Shown here: piece by piece, positions 36,062 through 47,520 of the stretch
Layout of the letters: every line of letters starts with the position of its first letter
Numbering within the stretch: position 1 is the first letter of the stretch
Source: Cyclaneusma minus
Lineage: Eukaryota; Ascomycota; Leotiomycetes; Marthamycetales; Marthamycetaceae
Length of the DNA: 64,000 nt
Assembly: GCA_037179335.1 (NCBI GenBank)
Contig: JAKZHN010000052.1
Location: 62,001-126,000, forward strand
Direction: 5' to 3'
Notes under the pieces: generated by a model
Databases searched by the model: none
Told to the model about the DNA's origin: nothing
Seen by the model: the letters and a program-made list of their open reading frames with translations, nothing else
Position numbers and translations under genes: made by a program

Positions 36062-36895
36062 ATGGGCTGCAATTGGTGCACCTGGACATCAAGTCCCGAC
36101 CAATCGACCAACGAGGCTTTGCGAGACCACATTTCCTCCTACCACCTGGATGATATCCTCCACCAATGGCCTGGGAAATGCCCCTGGCCGGGTTGCAAGT
36201 CGAAAACAATCCTCAGGAACCGTCCCATCCTGAGGGATCATCTGTACAACATTCATATCGATCCACTACTTTGCGACTTCGATGGCTGCCGCCATCAGCG
36301 ACCCTTTGGAAAGCAGTGCGATCTCGAGCGACACAAGAAATCAGTACACTCAAACGTGAAGCAATTTGTCTGCACCACGGGTCGTTGCGCGCACAAGCCC
36401 TCGAAATTTGGGAGAAAAGACAAGTTGAGAAGTCATGCGCGCAGCATGCATGGGGAATTTGCCTGTTCTTATGGCACGTGCCCACGCGGAGCCCCAAACG
36501 GGTTCTCGTCCATCGGAGAGCTGGGGGATCATCTGGCGCAGACGCAGCATTGTTCCTTAGAACACTGCCCCTATAGCATGCACCTGGCGCGAGTCGACAA
36601 TGTGTCGGAGTATGTGACTCGGCATATAGCGCGAGACCATGGAAACATCGAGTGTCGACTTGGCGCCTGTGGTACTGGTCCTGTGTCAAAATTTAGTGCG
36701 AGGCATCGGAGCCTGGATTGGAATCCATATTCACTAGAGTACCACCTTCGTCAAAATCATGCTATCAAATTGGACGACACCCAGGAGATTATCCGTCAAA
36801 TGCCCCAGGACTGCGTCAATCTCGCCCCAGAGATGATCCCAGAGTCCGTCAAATGGGAAGACTGCAACATATGCCTGGCACGAAAGGCTACCTAA
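36062..36895 (+). CDS. C2H2 zinc-finger protein
   Basis: 277 residues. About seven Cys2His2-type fingers run through the whole protein: CNWC...H..H, CPWPGC...H....H, CDFDGC...H....H, CTTGRC...H...H, CSYGTC, CSLEHC and CRLGAC. A last unpaired CNIC lies near the C-terminus. The likely role is nucleic-acid or protein binding; no specific target can be named. A GTGAGT...GCTAAC...TTGCAG intron (about 35996-36048) lies just upstream in the presumed 5' leader, so I start at the first ATG after it. The left duplicate is frameshifted. Similar multi-finger proteins with diverged spacing are common and mostly uncharacterised in filamentous fungi. Confidence 0.75.
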   Translation: MGCNWCTWTSSPDQSTNEALRDHISSYHLDDILHQWPGKCPWPGCKSKTILRNRPILRDHLYNIHIDPLLCDFDGCRHQRPFGKQCDLERHKKSVHSNVKQFVCTTGRCAHKPSKFGRKDKLRSHARSMHGEFACSYGTCPRGAPNGFSSIGELGDHLAQTQHCSLEHCPYSMHLARVDNVSEYVTRHIARDHGNIECRLGACGTGPVSKFSARHRSLDWNPYSLEYHLRQNHAIKLDDTQEIIRQMPQDCVNLAPEMIPESVKWEDCNICLARKAT

Positions 36896-37280
36896 GCAAG
36901 ACGACACCTCTCTCTTGCTCCGCGCCAGCCCTCGAACAAACCGACATCCAAGAGTCCCAAATCGGGGTCGAAGAATCTTCCATACTTCACTTGATCCGAT
37001 GTCCAATTCAGGACCTTTGTTTCTGTGGCGTAACTGGAATAAGTCGGAGCTGGCTTGGAAGGAGATTTCTGCGTTCAAATTTCATTTCCTGATTTTGTTT
37101 CCTTTCCTCTCTTTGTTGCATGTCGAAACATCATTAAAAAGGGTCAAAAAAAACACACGGAAAACCAAAATCCACAAACAAAGGGGAAGAGGGGTCGTTG
37201 GGGTATGCTGTGGGTAGCCAGCTGGACTGGGTTTCTCTCTTTGGCTGGCGTGCTTGGGTTTCCATTTTTTTTTCTTTGCT

Positions 37281-38249
37281 TCTGACACTTTGTTGCTTAT
37301 TTCTGCGTGTTGCTGTCTCGTCAATTTTGCTGCTACTTGTCAGATTTGTCCTCCTCAGTCTACCGATTTCACAAGTTGGGGTCTCTTGCTTACAGGGTCA
37401 GCTTCAGTTGGGTTGGGTATCTCTTTGCTCACGATAATGAATAAAACAGTCGCTCTTTATTTGAACTATCCAAATGATGATGTGATAGCCTACATTTCTC
37501 CCTGCCATACTCGTAGTTTCACGATGATTGGTTCCCAGGTTCAGGTATCCGAGTCTCGCGACAATATGTTTGTTATTACTGAGTATGGAAATCTGATAGA
37601 GTGGGAGTTGTATCGTGAGCTGAAAAGCTCCTTCCTAACCCCAGTCGCTCGCCTAAGCAAGGGCAGGGATAGGTCACGTGGCGGATCCCATACGACCACA
37701 CTCCCAGCTGCTCGCCTCTATAAAACCCAGCCATGTGACTTTATACAAGAAATTCGACTTCCACACTAGGCACCTTACGTAGGAACGCCGATCAGATTTC
37801 ATGCTTCCTTATCCTACCACAGTCCGATCTATTTTTCGTTAGATAGCCACTAGACAACGTACTCCAGCTTCCTTCTCTCGCTCCAGCTAGTAAGTATTTA
37901 TATAGCTTCCTTAGCTAGATATTAGGAGATCATAACAGGGAAGGCGAAATTGAAAGCTGTGCAAAGGATCAACCACTCGCACTGACTACATAGTATTTCA
38001 GATCATTCAGGTATATATAATAAATTTCCTTTCGCCTGCTTCTAAGGAACGAGCAGGACACATGAAATTGAGTGAAGCTGCGAACATAGAGGCAGTCCAG
38101 CTGCCTGTATGGCCCAGCGTGTTTTTCAGCTTCCTGGTCTCGCGAATAACATAAACAGGGGACAGATTACCTAAGAACAAGAACCATTGAAGGCGATGAC
38201 AAATTGAAGCCTTGAAGGCAATCCCTCCTACCGAGGAACCATCTCGGCC
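37281..38249. other. No gene supported; promoter-like CTATAAAA
   Basis: One 171-codon frame (37254-37769) has no recognisable domain. CTCTATAAAACCC near 37720 follows a TCACGTGG site and could be a plus-strand promoter, but no convincing gene follows. 38061-38180 is the 3' flank shared by the three kinase units. Confidence 0.35.
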
Positions 38250-39887
38250 TTAGGAACCTATGGGCAGGTGCTGTTCATTGGTGGGAGTCATATTCCCAAA
38301 ACAAGCATGACCTAAAGCGTCCTTAGCCGAGATGCGCTCCTCGACTGGCGATAGCATCATGCGTATCAGTTCATAAATGTCATCCGACCTCTCCGTTGGC
38401 AGGTATTGCCAAACCTCTGCAGGATCATCCACTTTACCCCATTTCAACTCGCCCTCTGTGACAAAGAGCTGCATCCCGATGATGCCACAAGCCCATACGT
38501 CCACCAGTTGGTCGTAGCATGAGTCTTCCATTTCTGGTGCCCGGTATCCTTCAGTGCCCACTTTAGGCTCGCTATCGTTGTAGTAGAATTTGTTCACCTC
38601 TATTGTTGTCGCGTGAGCGTAATCCAGGATAACGGTAGTGAGGTTTTCGGGAGACGATGAGGGGTCTACAACGCCCCAGTGATGGAGCTTGATGTCGCGA
38701 TGCATGATGTCTTGTCCGTGCAATGCAACCACCCTTGAAGTAGCTGGCGGAAAGCCGCTAAGCGCTGTTCCTTCGAGAGAAATATGAGGTGGCGTTCCAC
38801 GGTGCCTTGCACAAATGGAGTGCATGTAATCGCAACTGGATCGTGCCGAACGAGGTGAAAGGGATAGGGCTCCCACTGCTCTTGACGTCCGTCCTCGTAC
38901 CAAACGTCGACTAGTCGAAGAAGCTGAGGCTATTTTACTCAGGTATTAGTACTGATTATAGTGATGTAGCAGAGTCACGGTACCTACATGAGCGGGTAAA
39001 GCTTTAAGCATGCGTATCTCTTCGGCAACTGCTTGGTGATTGCCTTGATCACGTATCCACCATTTCATAGCCCCAGGTTCACCAGTTCTCGTATTCTTGG
39101 CAGCATAGATCCGGATGGTTGTGCCGTGATAGACACCAGTGGCAACAGTATCCATGTGACACCAGTTATCAAGCTTGCGAAAGCCATATTTTGGCGTTAC
39201 AGAGATCTTGGGATTTGGTGCTGGCAAAATCAGATACTCCTCGAAATATTGTCTGAGCTGCCGTTGGTAATCCATCTCGCTGTTCACTTTATACTCAAGA
39301 GTATAGTCTAGTCTGCCAAAGGATACAATGGCACGTTCCTGAACGAGAAGACGTTGTGAGCCAAAAGATTCGGTATGATAATAAATTGCTGGAGAGTGTC
39401 GACTGGTGGCCCTGAGCACGAGTGAACCATATTTGTCGAAGGATATACAGGCGTGTCCCTGTCTTAACCTGTACTTTGAGAAGGGGGTGTTCGGCGGTAC
39501 TAGTAAGAGATCCACGAGTCTAGGGGGTCGTCCATTAACATCCGACCGTCCGGATCAAATCTGCCATCCCCAGTTGACATTTTTGGGGGGAATATCGAAA
39601 GACAATAAGTAGAAGCCTTGCAGTCGAGGAGGTTCCCGGAAACGATTGATATCATCGGCATCCTCAGATTCAGACCCGTTTATGAACGCGTATACCAACT
39701 CATCTTCCAGAGTCCGAGGAGGGTCTGGAGTTTCGGTCGGCGGAGTAGGAGCCCCACAGAACATGTACTGAGCAGTATGGATCAGCTGAGGGCTTGGAGG
39801 CTTTCCTATAATGTCGTTGAGAAGATCATGGAATGCATCTTTTGCTGCGTCGTTGCAAGGAGTCAGTCGAAGAAATGCTGTCGACAT
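38250..39887 (-). pseudogene. FHA-kinase paralogue 1, broken by a stop and a frameshift
   Basis: Starts MSTAFLRLTP (ATG 39887). An FHA-like region follows (FYLLSFDIPPKN, GHACISFDKYGSL), then a kinase domain. The frame is broken at 39555-39557, where GWQI-TGA-SGR replaces GWRIGSGRW of paralogue 2. A 58-bp intron (38930-38987) splits the kinase N-lobe just after ALPAH. A single-base deletion near 38730 then shifts the frame between FRQLLQG and VVALHGQDIMHRDIKLHHWG. Beyond that, HRD is kept, DFG reads DYA, and VDVWACGIIGM is intact to the stop at 38250. Two independent disabling lesions make this a pseudogene. Confidence 0.85.
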
Positions 39888-39939
39888 TGTTGTTGCCAAA
39901 TGTTGATAGAAGAAGGATAAGAATCAATCCGGACGAGGG

Positions 39940-40390
39940 AGATGAAGAGATTGCTTGAAAAATTCAAACAGTCGATGAGATCCGACGTGGCTATCTTCGA
40001 AACATTCCACCACCCCTCACTGATACCGTGTGATTGGATGCACAGCCTCTTTGAGCATGCTGCAGGGGGATACTGCATGTACTGAGCGACAACTAACAAC
40101 ATTGACATCATCTCTTCTCTGACCAGTGACTGAGATCTTCATTCGTCGTCCTCCCTCTCCGTAACTGATTTTACAATCTACAGATTGAATAGCGCTCAGT
40201 GGTGTCGGTCTCATGAAAATCGAATGGCACAAGTCGAATTCTCTTGGCCCCTTGGGAGCAAATAGACCCGCTTAGTTGGTAGAAAAGGCCTGCAGCCCCC
40301 GAGCCCAGGAACTATTGGGAAAATCTAATTTGGAGACTTGTTATTATTTCTCACTCCGCAAAATATTCTGAAAGTCTTTATGTTCAACAT
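39940..40390. repeat. Kinase-unit flank, copy R1
   Basis: Shares GTCGATGAGATCCGACGTGGCTATCTTCGAAAC, TGCATGTACTGAGCGACAAC and GACCCGCTTAGTTGGTAGAAAAGGCC stretches with R2 and/or R3. This marks the segmental duplication of the whole kinase unit. Confidence 0.75.
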
Positions 40391-40634
40391 ATTTGCACCC
40401 TGGGCCTCGCTTCTCGATTTTCCAACCCGAAATACTCAACTCTTCAAGTCCTTTTCTCAAGATCCGAACTTTCACTTTCCGCTACCACGGTCACATGGCG
40501 AGAGAACTTGAAGGTTAATTTCTCACTTTCATTTCTAAGAAGAACACCGGGGGCTTGAGGTGAGATATATTCGATTTGCAGTATTCAGTGCGTGTATTTG
40601 AACGTTTCCTTGTATGATGCTAAGAGACTAAGGA

Positions 40635-40805
40635 AATAGAAGATAGAACATGAAAGAGAAACTGAGTAGCTGCGACTATACAGGCAAGCCAGCTGCTTGT
40701 GTTGCCCAGGTTATTTTTCCATTGCTTTGTTGCGTCATCTTGATCTCGTGATGAACAGATAAAACATATACTCGAGGCTAGATAGAAAAGAAAAGATACA
40801 AGTCG
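40635..40805. repeat. Kinase-unit 3' flank
   Basis: Similar to 38061-38180 and 45422-45590 (CAGCTGC(T/C)TG, ACTCGAGGC, TAGAAAGAAAA stretches). Confidence 0.6.
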
Positions 40806-40815
40806 CTGGGAGCAT

Positions 40816-42554
40816 TCAAGATAGCCTATGCTTTTCTCCAGTCCGAGGGTCCTTTGAGTCGTCTTGTTCAGCCACTAGCTGAAAGACTCGATGATTGAGA
40901 GCTTCCTCCGCCGAGATGCGCTCCTTGGGGTCCCACTGAAGCATGGCCCTAAGCAAGCCGTAGAGGTACGCTCGCGTAGGATTCGCAGCTTTATCAGCTG
41001 ACGTGGGTTCCCCGTGCTTGCGGAAGTGTTCATCGATCTCTCTATTGTCCTTAGGCGGGGACTGCCATGGCCTTTGACCGTCTAGTGATCACAAAAGCAC
41101 TAATCCAATGACCCCACATGACCATACGTCAACCTTTTGACCGTACCATGTTGTTCTCATTTCTGGTGCACGGTAGAATGCAGTTCCTCTTTCTTTGGAT
41201 GGTTGACAGGACCTTTGCTCAACCGCAAGACCATAGTCCAGGATGACTGTAGTGAAATTTTTGAATGAGGTATCCACAACACCCCAGTTGCTTAGCTTGA
41301 TGTCGTGATGGATGATTCCTTTTGCGTGCAGTGCAGCTACCCCTCGAAGCAGCTGTCGGAAGGCCACTAGGCGCAGTGGAAACAGAGGTCCCACAAGCTT
41401 CGGAAGATGCTCGCTCATGGTTGTTCTCGCATACGGTGTAAATATCAGGGTAACTGTCTCAGGCGGTATGGAGCCGTGACCTTCGCTGTCTCCGGGGCGA
41501 AGAGGGGGTGGCCAGCTGGCGTGTCCGTGTTCATAGAACACTGCTTTCAATTGAAGAACCTGGGGCTGTTGTGCAGATATTAGTATAAGTTGAAGTCGCA
41601 GGATGTTAGGCCTGGGGTACGTACATGATCTGGCAAAGCACTCATAATGTTTACTTCTCTTTGGATGGCGAGATGCTAGTCTTTAGAATCACGTTGAAGC
41701 TCCTTCGCGGCCCCGGTATCCCCAGTTCCTATGTGTTTCGCAGCCCTAACTCGACCGAAACCGCCCTTCGCGACAGTCTCCCTGAGGATCCATCCGCCAC
41801 GCATGTCGTCGTTGGTTGATGGTGTCGCAGACATATCGGGAGGGGGTGCTGGTAATTGCAGTCTAGCGTAACGTAGCTCAATCTGCTTTTGATATTCCCC
41901 TTCTCCCATCTCTATAAACTCGAGAGTATACTCTAGCTTACCAAATTTAACGTAGGCCCGCCGTTTCCAAATAAGGCATTGTCCCCAAGTAAAATTCAAG
42001 TCATCATAACGAATTGTTGTATCGCGCGTCTTGGAGGCCTTGAGCGTGAGTGAGCCTGAGTCATCGAAGAATATAGTCGCGTGGTGACCTGCTAGTTCGT
42101 AATCCGAAAACGGTGTTCGCGGCAGTACTAGTTGGAGATCCATGAGTCCCGGGGGTTTTCCACTTTCCGAGTTCCACCGTCCAGATCCGATACGCCATCC
42201 ATGTCGAACATTCAGTGGAGGAGTATCGAAAGACAGAAAGTAGTAGCCTTTCCATTGGATGGGCTCGAGCGGCTCTTTGGTGTGGTCGTCTGACTCGGCT
42301 TCCGATGGGAATGGACTCGGAGACGCTTCCCCGTCCAGCCACCCTACCAGCTCCTCTATTGTATTCGCAGCGGCATCATCGTCCTCGGGCTTTTTCATAA
42401 ACTCGTAACTCATGAATCGAACAGCATGATTCAGCTCAGCTCGGAGGGCATCTGAGGAGTATTCGAATTCCATGACAACATCTCTGAATGCAGTCTTTGC
42501 TTCGTAATTCTCGGGAGTCAGTCGCAGAAAAGCAGAGGGTCCAGGTGCGGGCAT
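40816..42554 (-). pseudogene. FHA-kinase paralogue 2, two in-frame stops
   Basis: ATG 42554 (MPAPGPSAFLRLTPENY) opens the family N-terminus. An FHA-like region follows (YYFLSFDTPPLNVRHGWRIGS, GHHATIFFDDSGSLTL), then the kinase N-lobe with GGFGRVRAAKH. TAG at 41676-41678 stands where paralogues have a coding codon. After the stop the same frame reads HLAIQREVNIMSALPDH, up to a 58-bp GTACGT...CAG intron (41567-41624). The C-lobe has GIIHHDIKLSNWGVV and VDVWSCGVIGLVLL, then TGA at 41089-41091. Homology continues in frame to TGEKHRLS and the true stop at 40816. Unlike paralogue 3, the catalytic Asp is still present. Confidence 0.85.
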
Positions 42555-42659
42555 TTTGCCCCTGGGATAATGAAGCGGGAGGGTATGTGACTTGAACCAG
42601 CGAGAATCGAGATGCTCTAAAGATGGGAAGACTGTGGGAAAATTGGGGTGAGGTCTCAT

Positions 42660-43150
42660 TATATATAGTAGACTTCCCGAGTTCCAAGTCGGCTGGTGTT
42701 GGGACGGCTGGCACGTGTGACCACGTGTTAAGCGCTTAGACTAGCTAGCCCCGGACGGAGCTCCCATGCCAGACCCTTAAGGGTTGCCTGGCGCGCTCCT
42801 TCCCCTTCTTCCATAGACGAATACACACACCCCGAACGCTACGCTACTGCAGTAGACCCCGAACCCTTAGGTTCCCGACAGCTGGCGTGGCGGACCCTCT
42901 GTTACTTACCCTTTCTGCCTAGGTACCTGCTACGCAATGGGCGTTTACCGCGCGCATGTTCCAAGGCAGAATCCTCATCAACCGTGTCAATTTATTCGCC
43001 AGCTCACGAGGCAACTTGATCCCCCTCAAGTAACAAGCGAGTCACAGTTGGTAGCTGCGGTCTGGTCACGGCCAGGTCTCAGGGGTCCCTCTCGCGAGCC
43101 ACTCAGCCCAAAAATCCCTGGAATGACCCAGCAGGGTAAATCGACCAGTT
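42660..43150. other. Upstream region of paralogue 2
   Basis: TATATATAG near 42660 is a likely TATA box. Short palindromic stretches (CCCTTAAGGG near 42775) and repeated CCCCGAAC(G/C)C occur at 42830-42870. No gene seen. Confidence 0.4.
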
Positions 43151-43404
43151 AGTCAAAATCATATCGGACAACCAGAGATCACTTGGACCAATTGAAACAA
43201 TATCATTTTCATGAGACACGTCAAGCAATATGGTGATGAAAACTCTGGCTATAGATAAGGGTCAAAGAACAAAAAAGCTAGAACAACTTGAAAAGCGAAA
43301 GACCTTGAAAGCAACTAGGAAGCAATGAAGTAGAAAGAGGACAGAGAACTAGTCTAAACATTGAGAGAAAACAACTGAAAATCTGAACTGAAAGGAAGTG
43401 TGTT

Positions 43405-43735
43405 GGCGATTTCTTGACTGACGAGTGTTAAGCGCCGGCCACTTGCCTGCTCAGTTGCCAGCTGAATCTCTCAGAGGGCTGCTGCCTGACATGCCGTGTC
43501 CCTGCGGTTTGTCGGGCAGCTCGACAGAGGAATCGAATGAGTTGACGAGATCGGACAGCGACGTGGCTTTGCCATTCTTCGAAACGTTACACCACGCGGC
43601 CGCTCCCAATTCCCCACGTGACATCCTACTATTATCCGTTTTATCCGTGCCACAGGGATATGCTGCATGTACATGTAAGCTCGGGCGACAACCAACAACA
43701 TTGACTTCAGACCTGTTTTCAGACCAGTGACTCAC
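43405..43735. repeat. Kinase-unit flank, copy R2
   Basis: Closely similar to 48185-48605. GACGAGTGTTAAGCGCC, CCGTGTCCCTG.GGTT and CCGTTTTATCCGTG are shared. It preserves the empty site of the 123-bp insertion present in R3. Confidence 0.8.
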
Positions 43736-43799
43736 ATCACTCTCCTAGAGCACCTTACCAGCAAACTTGCTCAATCTCTCTCGGGCCTACAACACCATC

Positions 43800-44801
43800 A
43801 TGGCCAAGTTACGTAATTCACAATCAGTGACTCCTCCTGGTGAAACAAACTGGGTCTACCTCAAGCCCGGCGAGCGTCATTGCGATCTCGAGCAACCTGA
43901 TCTTTATCTCTATGAGACTCGAGAGAGGCTTCTGCCCAACGCAGATGTATTACGAGGAGAAACCGTGGGACTCAATGAGCGATACTACGAACTTGGAGAG
44001 GAATCGATGTAAGTAACACTCTAGAGTATCACCAACGAGCCGCCCAATCAGTATTCTAATCTGAGTGGCAGATTTGTCCCGATACCATGGCCTCGCAAAT
44101 CCCTCGCGGGAAATTGGACTCCCACTGAGCATTCCAAATTCAACCCCGACTTTTGGAAAACCTTGAAACGAAAACTAAAGTTCGAACTCGAAGTGCGACT
44201 ACCCCTGCGTCTAGAATGCAACCGCGGAATCTATAAGAAACTAGGCCTGGATCCCGACGATGCGGACGACCGGCGGCTGCCTCCAGAGGTTTGGGACAGG
44301 CTAAACGGCCTCCAAATGGGCCAATACTATCAAGATACATTGGCAGACGATGAGAACACGGACAACGAATACCCGGACGATGAGTCCACTGACGCTGAAC
44401 CCATCGACGCTGAGCCCATCGACGCTGAGCCCACCAACGCTGAGCCCATTGACACTGAGCCCATTGACACTAAAGTCCCTGAGGAGTGGAGCCACTCTTG
44501 CAAGGTCGATATCAAGCCCCCAGAACGTTCACAGCCATTACCTCTGAATTTCCATTCGCCGGACAAGTCTTTTCATTCAACTAGCAACACTACCAAGCCG
44601 GATCCTCCTCCCGGACAAACGTCAGAACCAGCTGCAAAGCGTCGGAAGATATGCCAAAGCCCCCACAAAGATCGGTATGCTGGCCCCTTGCTCCACGAGA
44701 GTGTTGATTGTAACATCGCTTCTAAGTTTCGCGTACTTCCTGTCGGGCAGGCAGGAGAGAGAAGGGATATCAGAAGCGATATCCATTCTAGGGAGAGCTA
44801 G
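43800..44801 (+). CDS. Orphan protein with IDAEP repeats
   Basis: Two exons, 43800-44008 and 44072-44801, joined by a 63-bp GTAAGT...CAG intron with matching phase (ESIFVPIPWP across the splice), 312 residues. The first half looks structured (TNWVYLKPGERHCDLEQPDLYLYETRERLL, then WKTLKRKLKFELEVRLPLRL) but I do not recognise it. Residues about 150-185 carry seven or so tandem DAEPI/DTEPI pentads. The tail is disordered with a possible nuclear signal AAKRRKI. It lies in the middle kinase unit; no copy is seen in the other two units. The function is unknown. Confidence 0.65.
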
Positions 44802-45723
44802 CTGCTCTATAAGTACTAGGGTAGCTATCTGAGAATAAAGTCCAAGCTATAAAGAGCTCTTGATACAGAGCTAAGCCAGACAAGAAGCTAGCGGTCCTCT
44901 ACACTGCTCAACACTTTCGCAGAAAAGAACTGGAATCCCTTGATATGTATCGTTATCTTCTATGATACTAGATTTGGACTCAAGGAAAGCCAGAATTGAG
45001 TGGCCTTGGTGAGTTTAGAAAAGGAAAAGGAATATCCAAAGGATTTAGAGGTATCCTTCATACCTAGGTAGGTACAAATTTCTTTGATTCCGCCTACAGC
45101 TATTTAACCAAGACTCTAATGCTACTAGCAGATCACCTCGGGAGAATATTACCACTCCTCGCAAATGCACCCGGGGATCATCCCCTCTTCCACCAGTGCT
45201 TCGTAGAATGTTTAGACATGCATAGACTTCCCCGTAGACGAATTGTCCTCCGATGACAGCAACCACCCGAAAAGAGGAAACCGAAGCAGTTGTTATTGAG
45301 AAACCTATTTGGACGGAGGGTATGTGGTACTGATGTCTTTGTCATTTTCCGATGGAATCAAGAACAGTCTGTATTGGGAGATATGGAATAAAGGGAGCAA
45401 GCTAGTAGCTGCAAGACTAAACAGGAAATATGATTATATGAGATTGACTTTAGCTGCGACCATAAAGACAGTCCAGCTGCCTGAATGGACCAGGCTATTT
45501 TCTAATTCCTTCAACTCATCCTGGTTTTATATTCGATCTCGTGAACGATATAGACTCGAGGCACACTAGAAAGAAAAACTTCAAAATCAGCAAAAACTGA
45601 ATTGCGAAAAGGAAGTCCCCCTTTGTGATGCGAATTTCTGAAACAAGGGTTAAGCGCACTTAGTGGTTAGTGATTGTCTGGCAAATGGGAGGCTCGAGAC
45701 TTACCTGTAACACGCTGCAAGAT
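44802..45723. other. No gene supported
   Basis: Contains the unit 3 copy of the kinase 3' flank (45422-45590). Nothing else is recognised. Confidence 0.4.
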
Positions 45724-47520
45724 TCAAGATCTGCCGTGTTTCTCTCCCGTCTGAGGCTCTGGAACTGGACGATTGTCTAGTTGGTACAGGCTTCTGAAAA
45801 CAGGGTGTAGTAGAACCTCTTCTGCGCTGAGGCGGTCGTCGGGGTTCCACACCAGCATCTTGGCAATACAGTCATAATAGTCCATCGCCATAGGATCCTC
45901 CTGATCTTGTAAACCCTCATGAATGGTCTCGAGCAAATGGTCTAACTGATACTCATCCTGGGGTGTCTCCTCCCATGGCGGTACACCCTCGCTGAAGAAC
46001 ATCGCCATTCCGATAATCCCGCAGGACCAGATGTCAACCTTGTTACGGTACTCTCCCCATTGTGTTTCCGGTGCTTGGTAGCCTGCAGTGCCCACATTGC
46101 CACGAAGAGTCGTTGCTTCTTCTGCAATACTGTAGTCCGCGATGACACTGTAAAAGGCTTCGCGCGCACGATTCACGATTCCCCAATTTGAAAACGTGAG
46201 TTTGCGATGGATAATGCCTCGGGAATGGAGCTGAGCTACTCCTTGTAGCAGCTGTCGAAAAGCGAACAGGCGTAGCCATGGGTCATATTGCAGCCTGGTA
46301 TGGTAATATTGGCGCATATTGACTTGCGAGTACGGCATGTATAGAACCAGCACTGGGCCAGGCCAACCCCACGTGTTGTGATTTGGGTCATCCTTAGGAT
46401 GAGGATTAGGTAGCCATTGGTTTTCGAACTTGTACAGCACTTCACGCACTTGAAGCATATGTGGCTATCCATAGGCATTAGCGACATACGAATCTTAGTA
46501 TACTAGAGCGGGGGTACATACATGATTGGGCAGCTTTTCCAGTATTCTGATTTCTCTGGCAATGTTGACGCGGTCTTCTTCAGTAGCACGTCTGAAATGC
46601 TTCACAGCCCCGACTTCGCCAGTCTTTCGATTCTTGGCAGCGCTCGTGTCAGCGGTGGGGCCTCCCCAACCCCATGATTTTACAGTCCAGTCGCCAATCA
46701 TGATGTCATGTTCTGATGGCGTAAGCACTTTAGACATCTCGAGCTCGGGGCCATTTTTATTCAGATGATCTTCGAAATATCGCTCAAGGTAGCTGTTCCA
46801 TAGCCCAGATCCCATCTTCGCGTGCTCGATCTGGAGGGTATACTGTAGTTTACCGAACTCCACGTCATGAGTCGATTTCAGGAGACAGCGTTCCCCGCTG
46901 GTCCATAACTCTTTGTCTAGCGTGATATTTGGAGCGCTCATAGTCATGGAACTGAGCTCAAGAGTCCCGTCCTTGTCGAAGTAGATATGAGCATGACGAC
47001 CCGATAGCTGGTATTTTGCCATAGCTCTATCAGGTAGTGCTAGCTGGACATCAACACCTCCGTGGGGTTTATTATTATGGGGGCCCCACCGTCCGGCTCC
47101 GAGCACCCAGCCATGTTGCCGGGGAAGTTCTGGGGGAACATCGAAAGCAAGAAAGTAGAAGCCCTGGTGATGAATAGGCTCCTCGTCGAAATCGAAATCG
47201 AACTCTGACGGGGAGTCTGCAGCAGCAGCCAGTATCTGAGAAACACCTTGGGGAGTGAGCTCCCGCTTTCCCGGGTGAGGCTCGGAGAATATGAATCGGG
47301 CGGCATTAGGGTAGCCGTCTGGTATTTTGGCAACAAGATCGTTAAATGCCCTCTTTGCGTCGGGGTTATAAGGAATAAGTTTGAGGAAGGTTGCCGGCCC
47401 TGGCTTCGAGGTTGGAGGTCCTGCTTGGGAGGTTGATGGTCCTGCTTGGGAGGTTGATGGTCCTGCCTGGGAGGTTGATAATCCCAGTTCGGCAATCTTG
47501 GTAGGATAAAGAGAGAATGA
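45724..47520 (-). CDS. FHA-kinase paralogue 3, likely pseudokinase, start codon not found
   Basis: Exon 2 (45724-46464) and a long exon 1 ending at 46522 are open, with a 57-bp GTATGT...TAG intron at the same place as in the paralogues (LPNH/PHML). A heptad STSQAGP is repeated three times ahead of FLKLIPYN. The FHA-like region reads SGRHAHIYFDKDGTLEL. The kinase keeps the VAIK-type Lys (GAVKHF) and DIWSCGIIGM. The HRD motif reads IIHRKLTFSNWG (catalytic Asp lost) and DFG reads DYS, so catalysis is doubtful. The open frame extends back to a TAA near 47640 with no ATG, and no ATG lies in frame before the FHA region. Start loss, a missed 5' exon or non-AUG initiation are possible. The left limit given is approximate. 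A TATTTAAAG box lies near 47612. Confidence 0.65.

Larger units (their letters stand above)
34585..37280 (+). repeat. Segmental duplication, right copy
   Basis: Counterpart of 32540-34584, longer and carrying intact versions of both genes. It sits head to tail with the left copy. Confidence 0.8.

Noticed and set aside
35418..36895. Acidic protein and zinc-finger protein as a single spliced gene
   Set aside because: An acceptor-like CTGACTTGCAG exists near 35988 but no convincing donor lies inside the acidic gene. Left as an open question.
38250..39515. Two separate genes in kinase copy 1 (internal Met starts)
   Set aside because: Alignment to copies 2 and 3 shows one gene broken by a stop and a frameshift.
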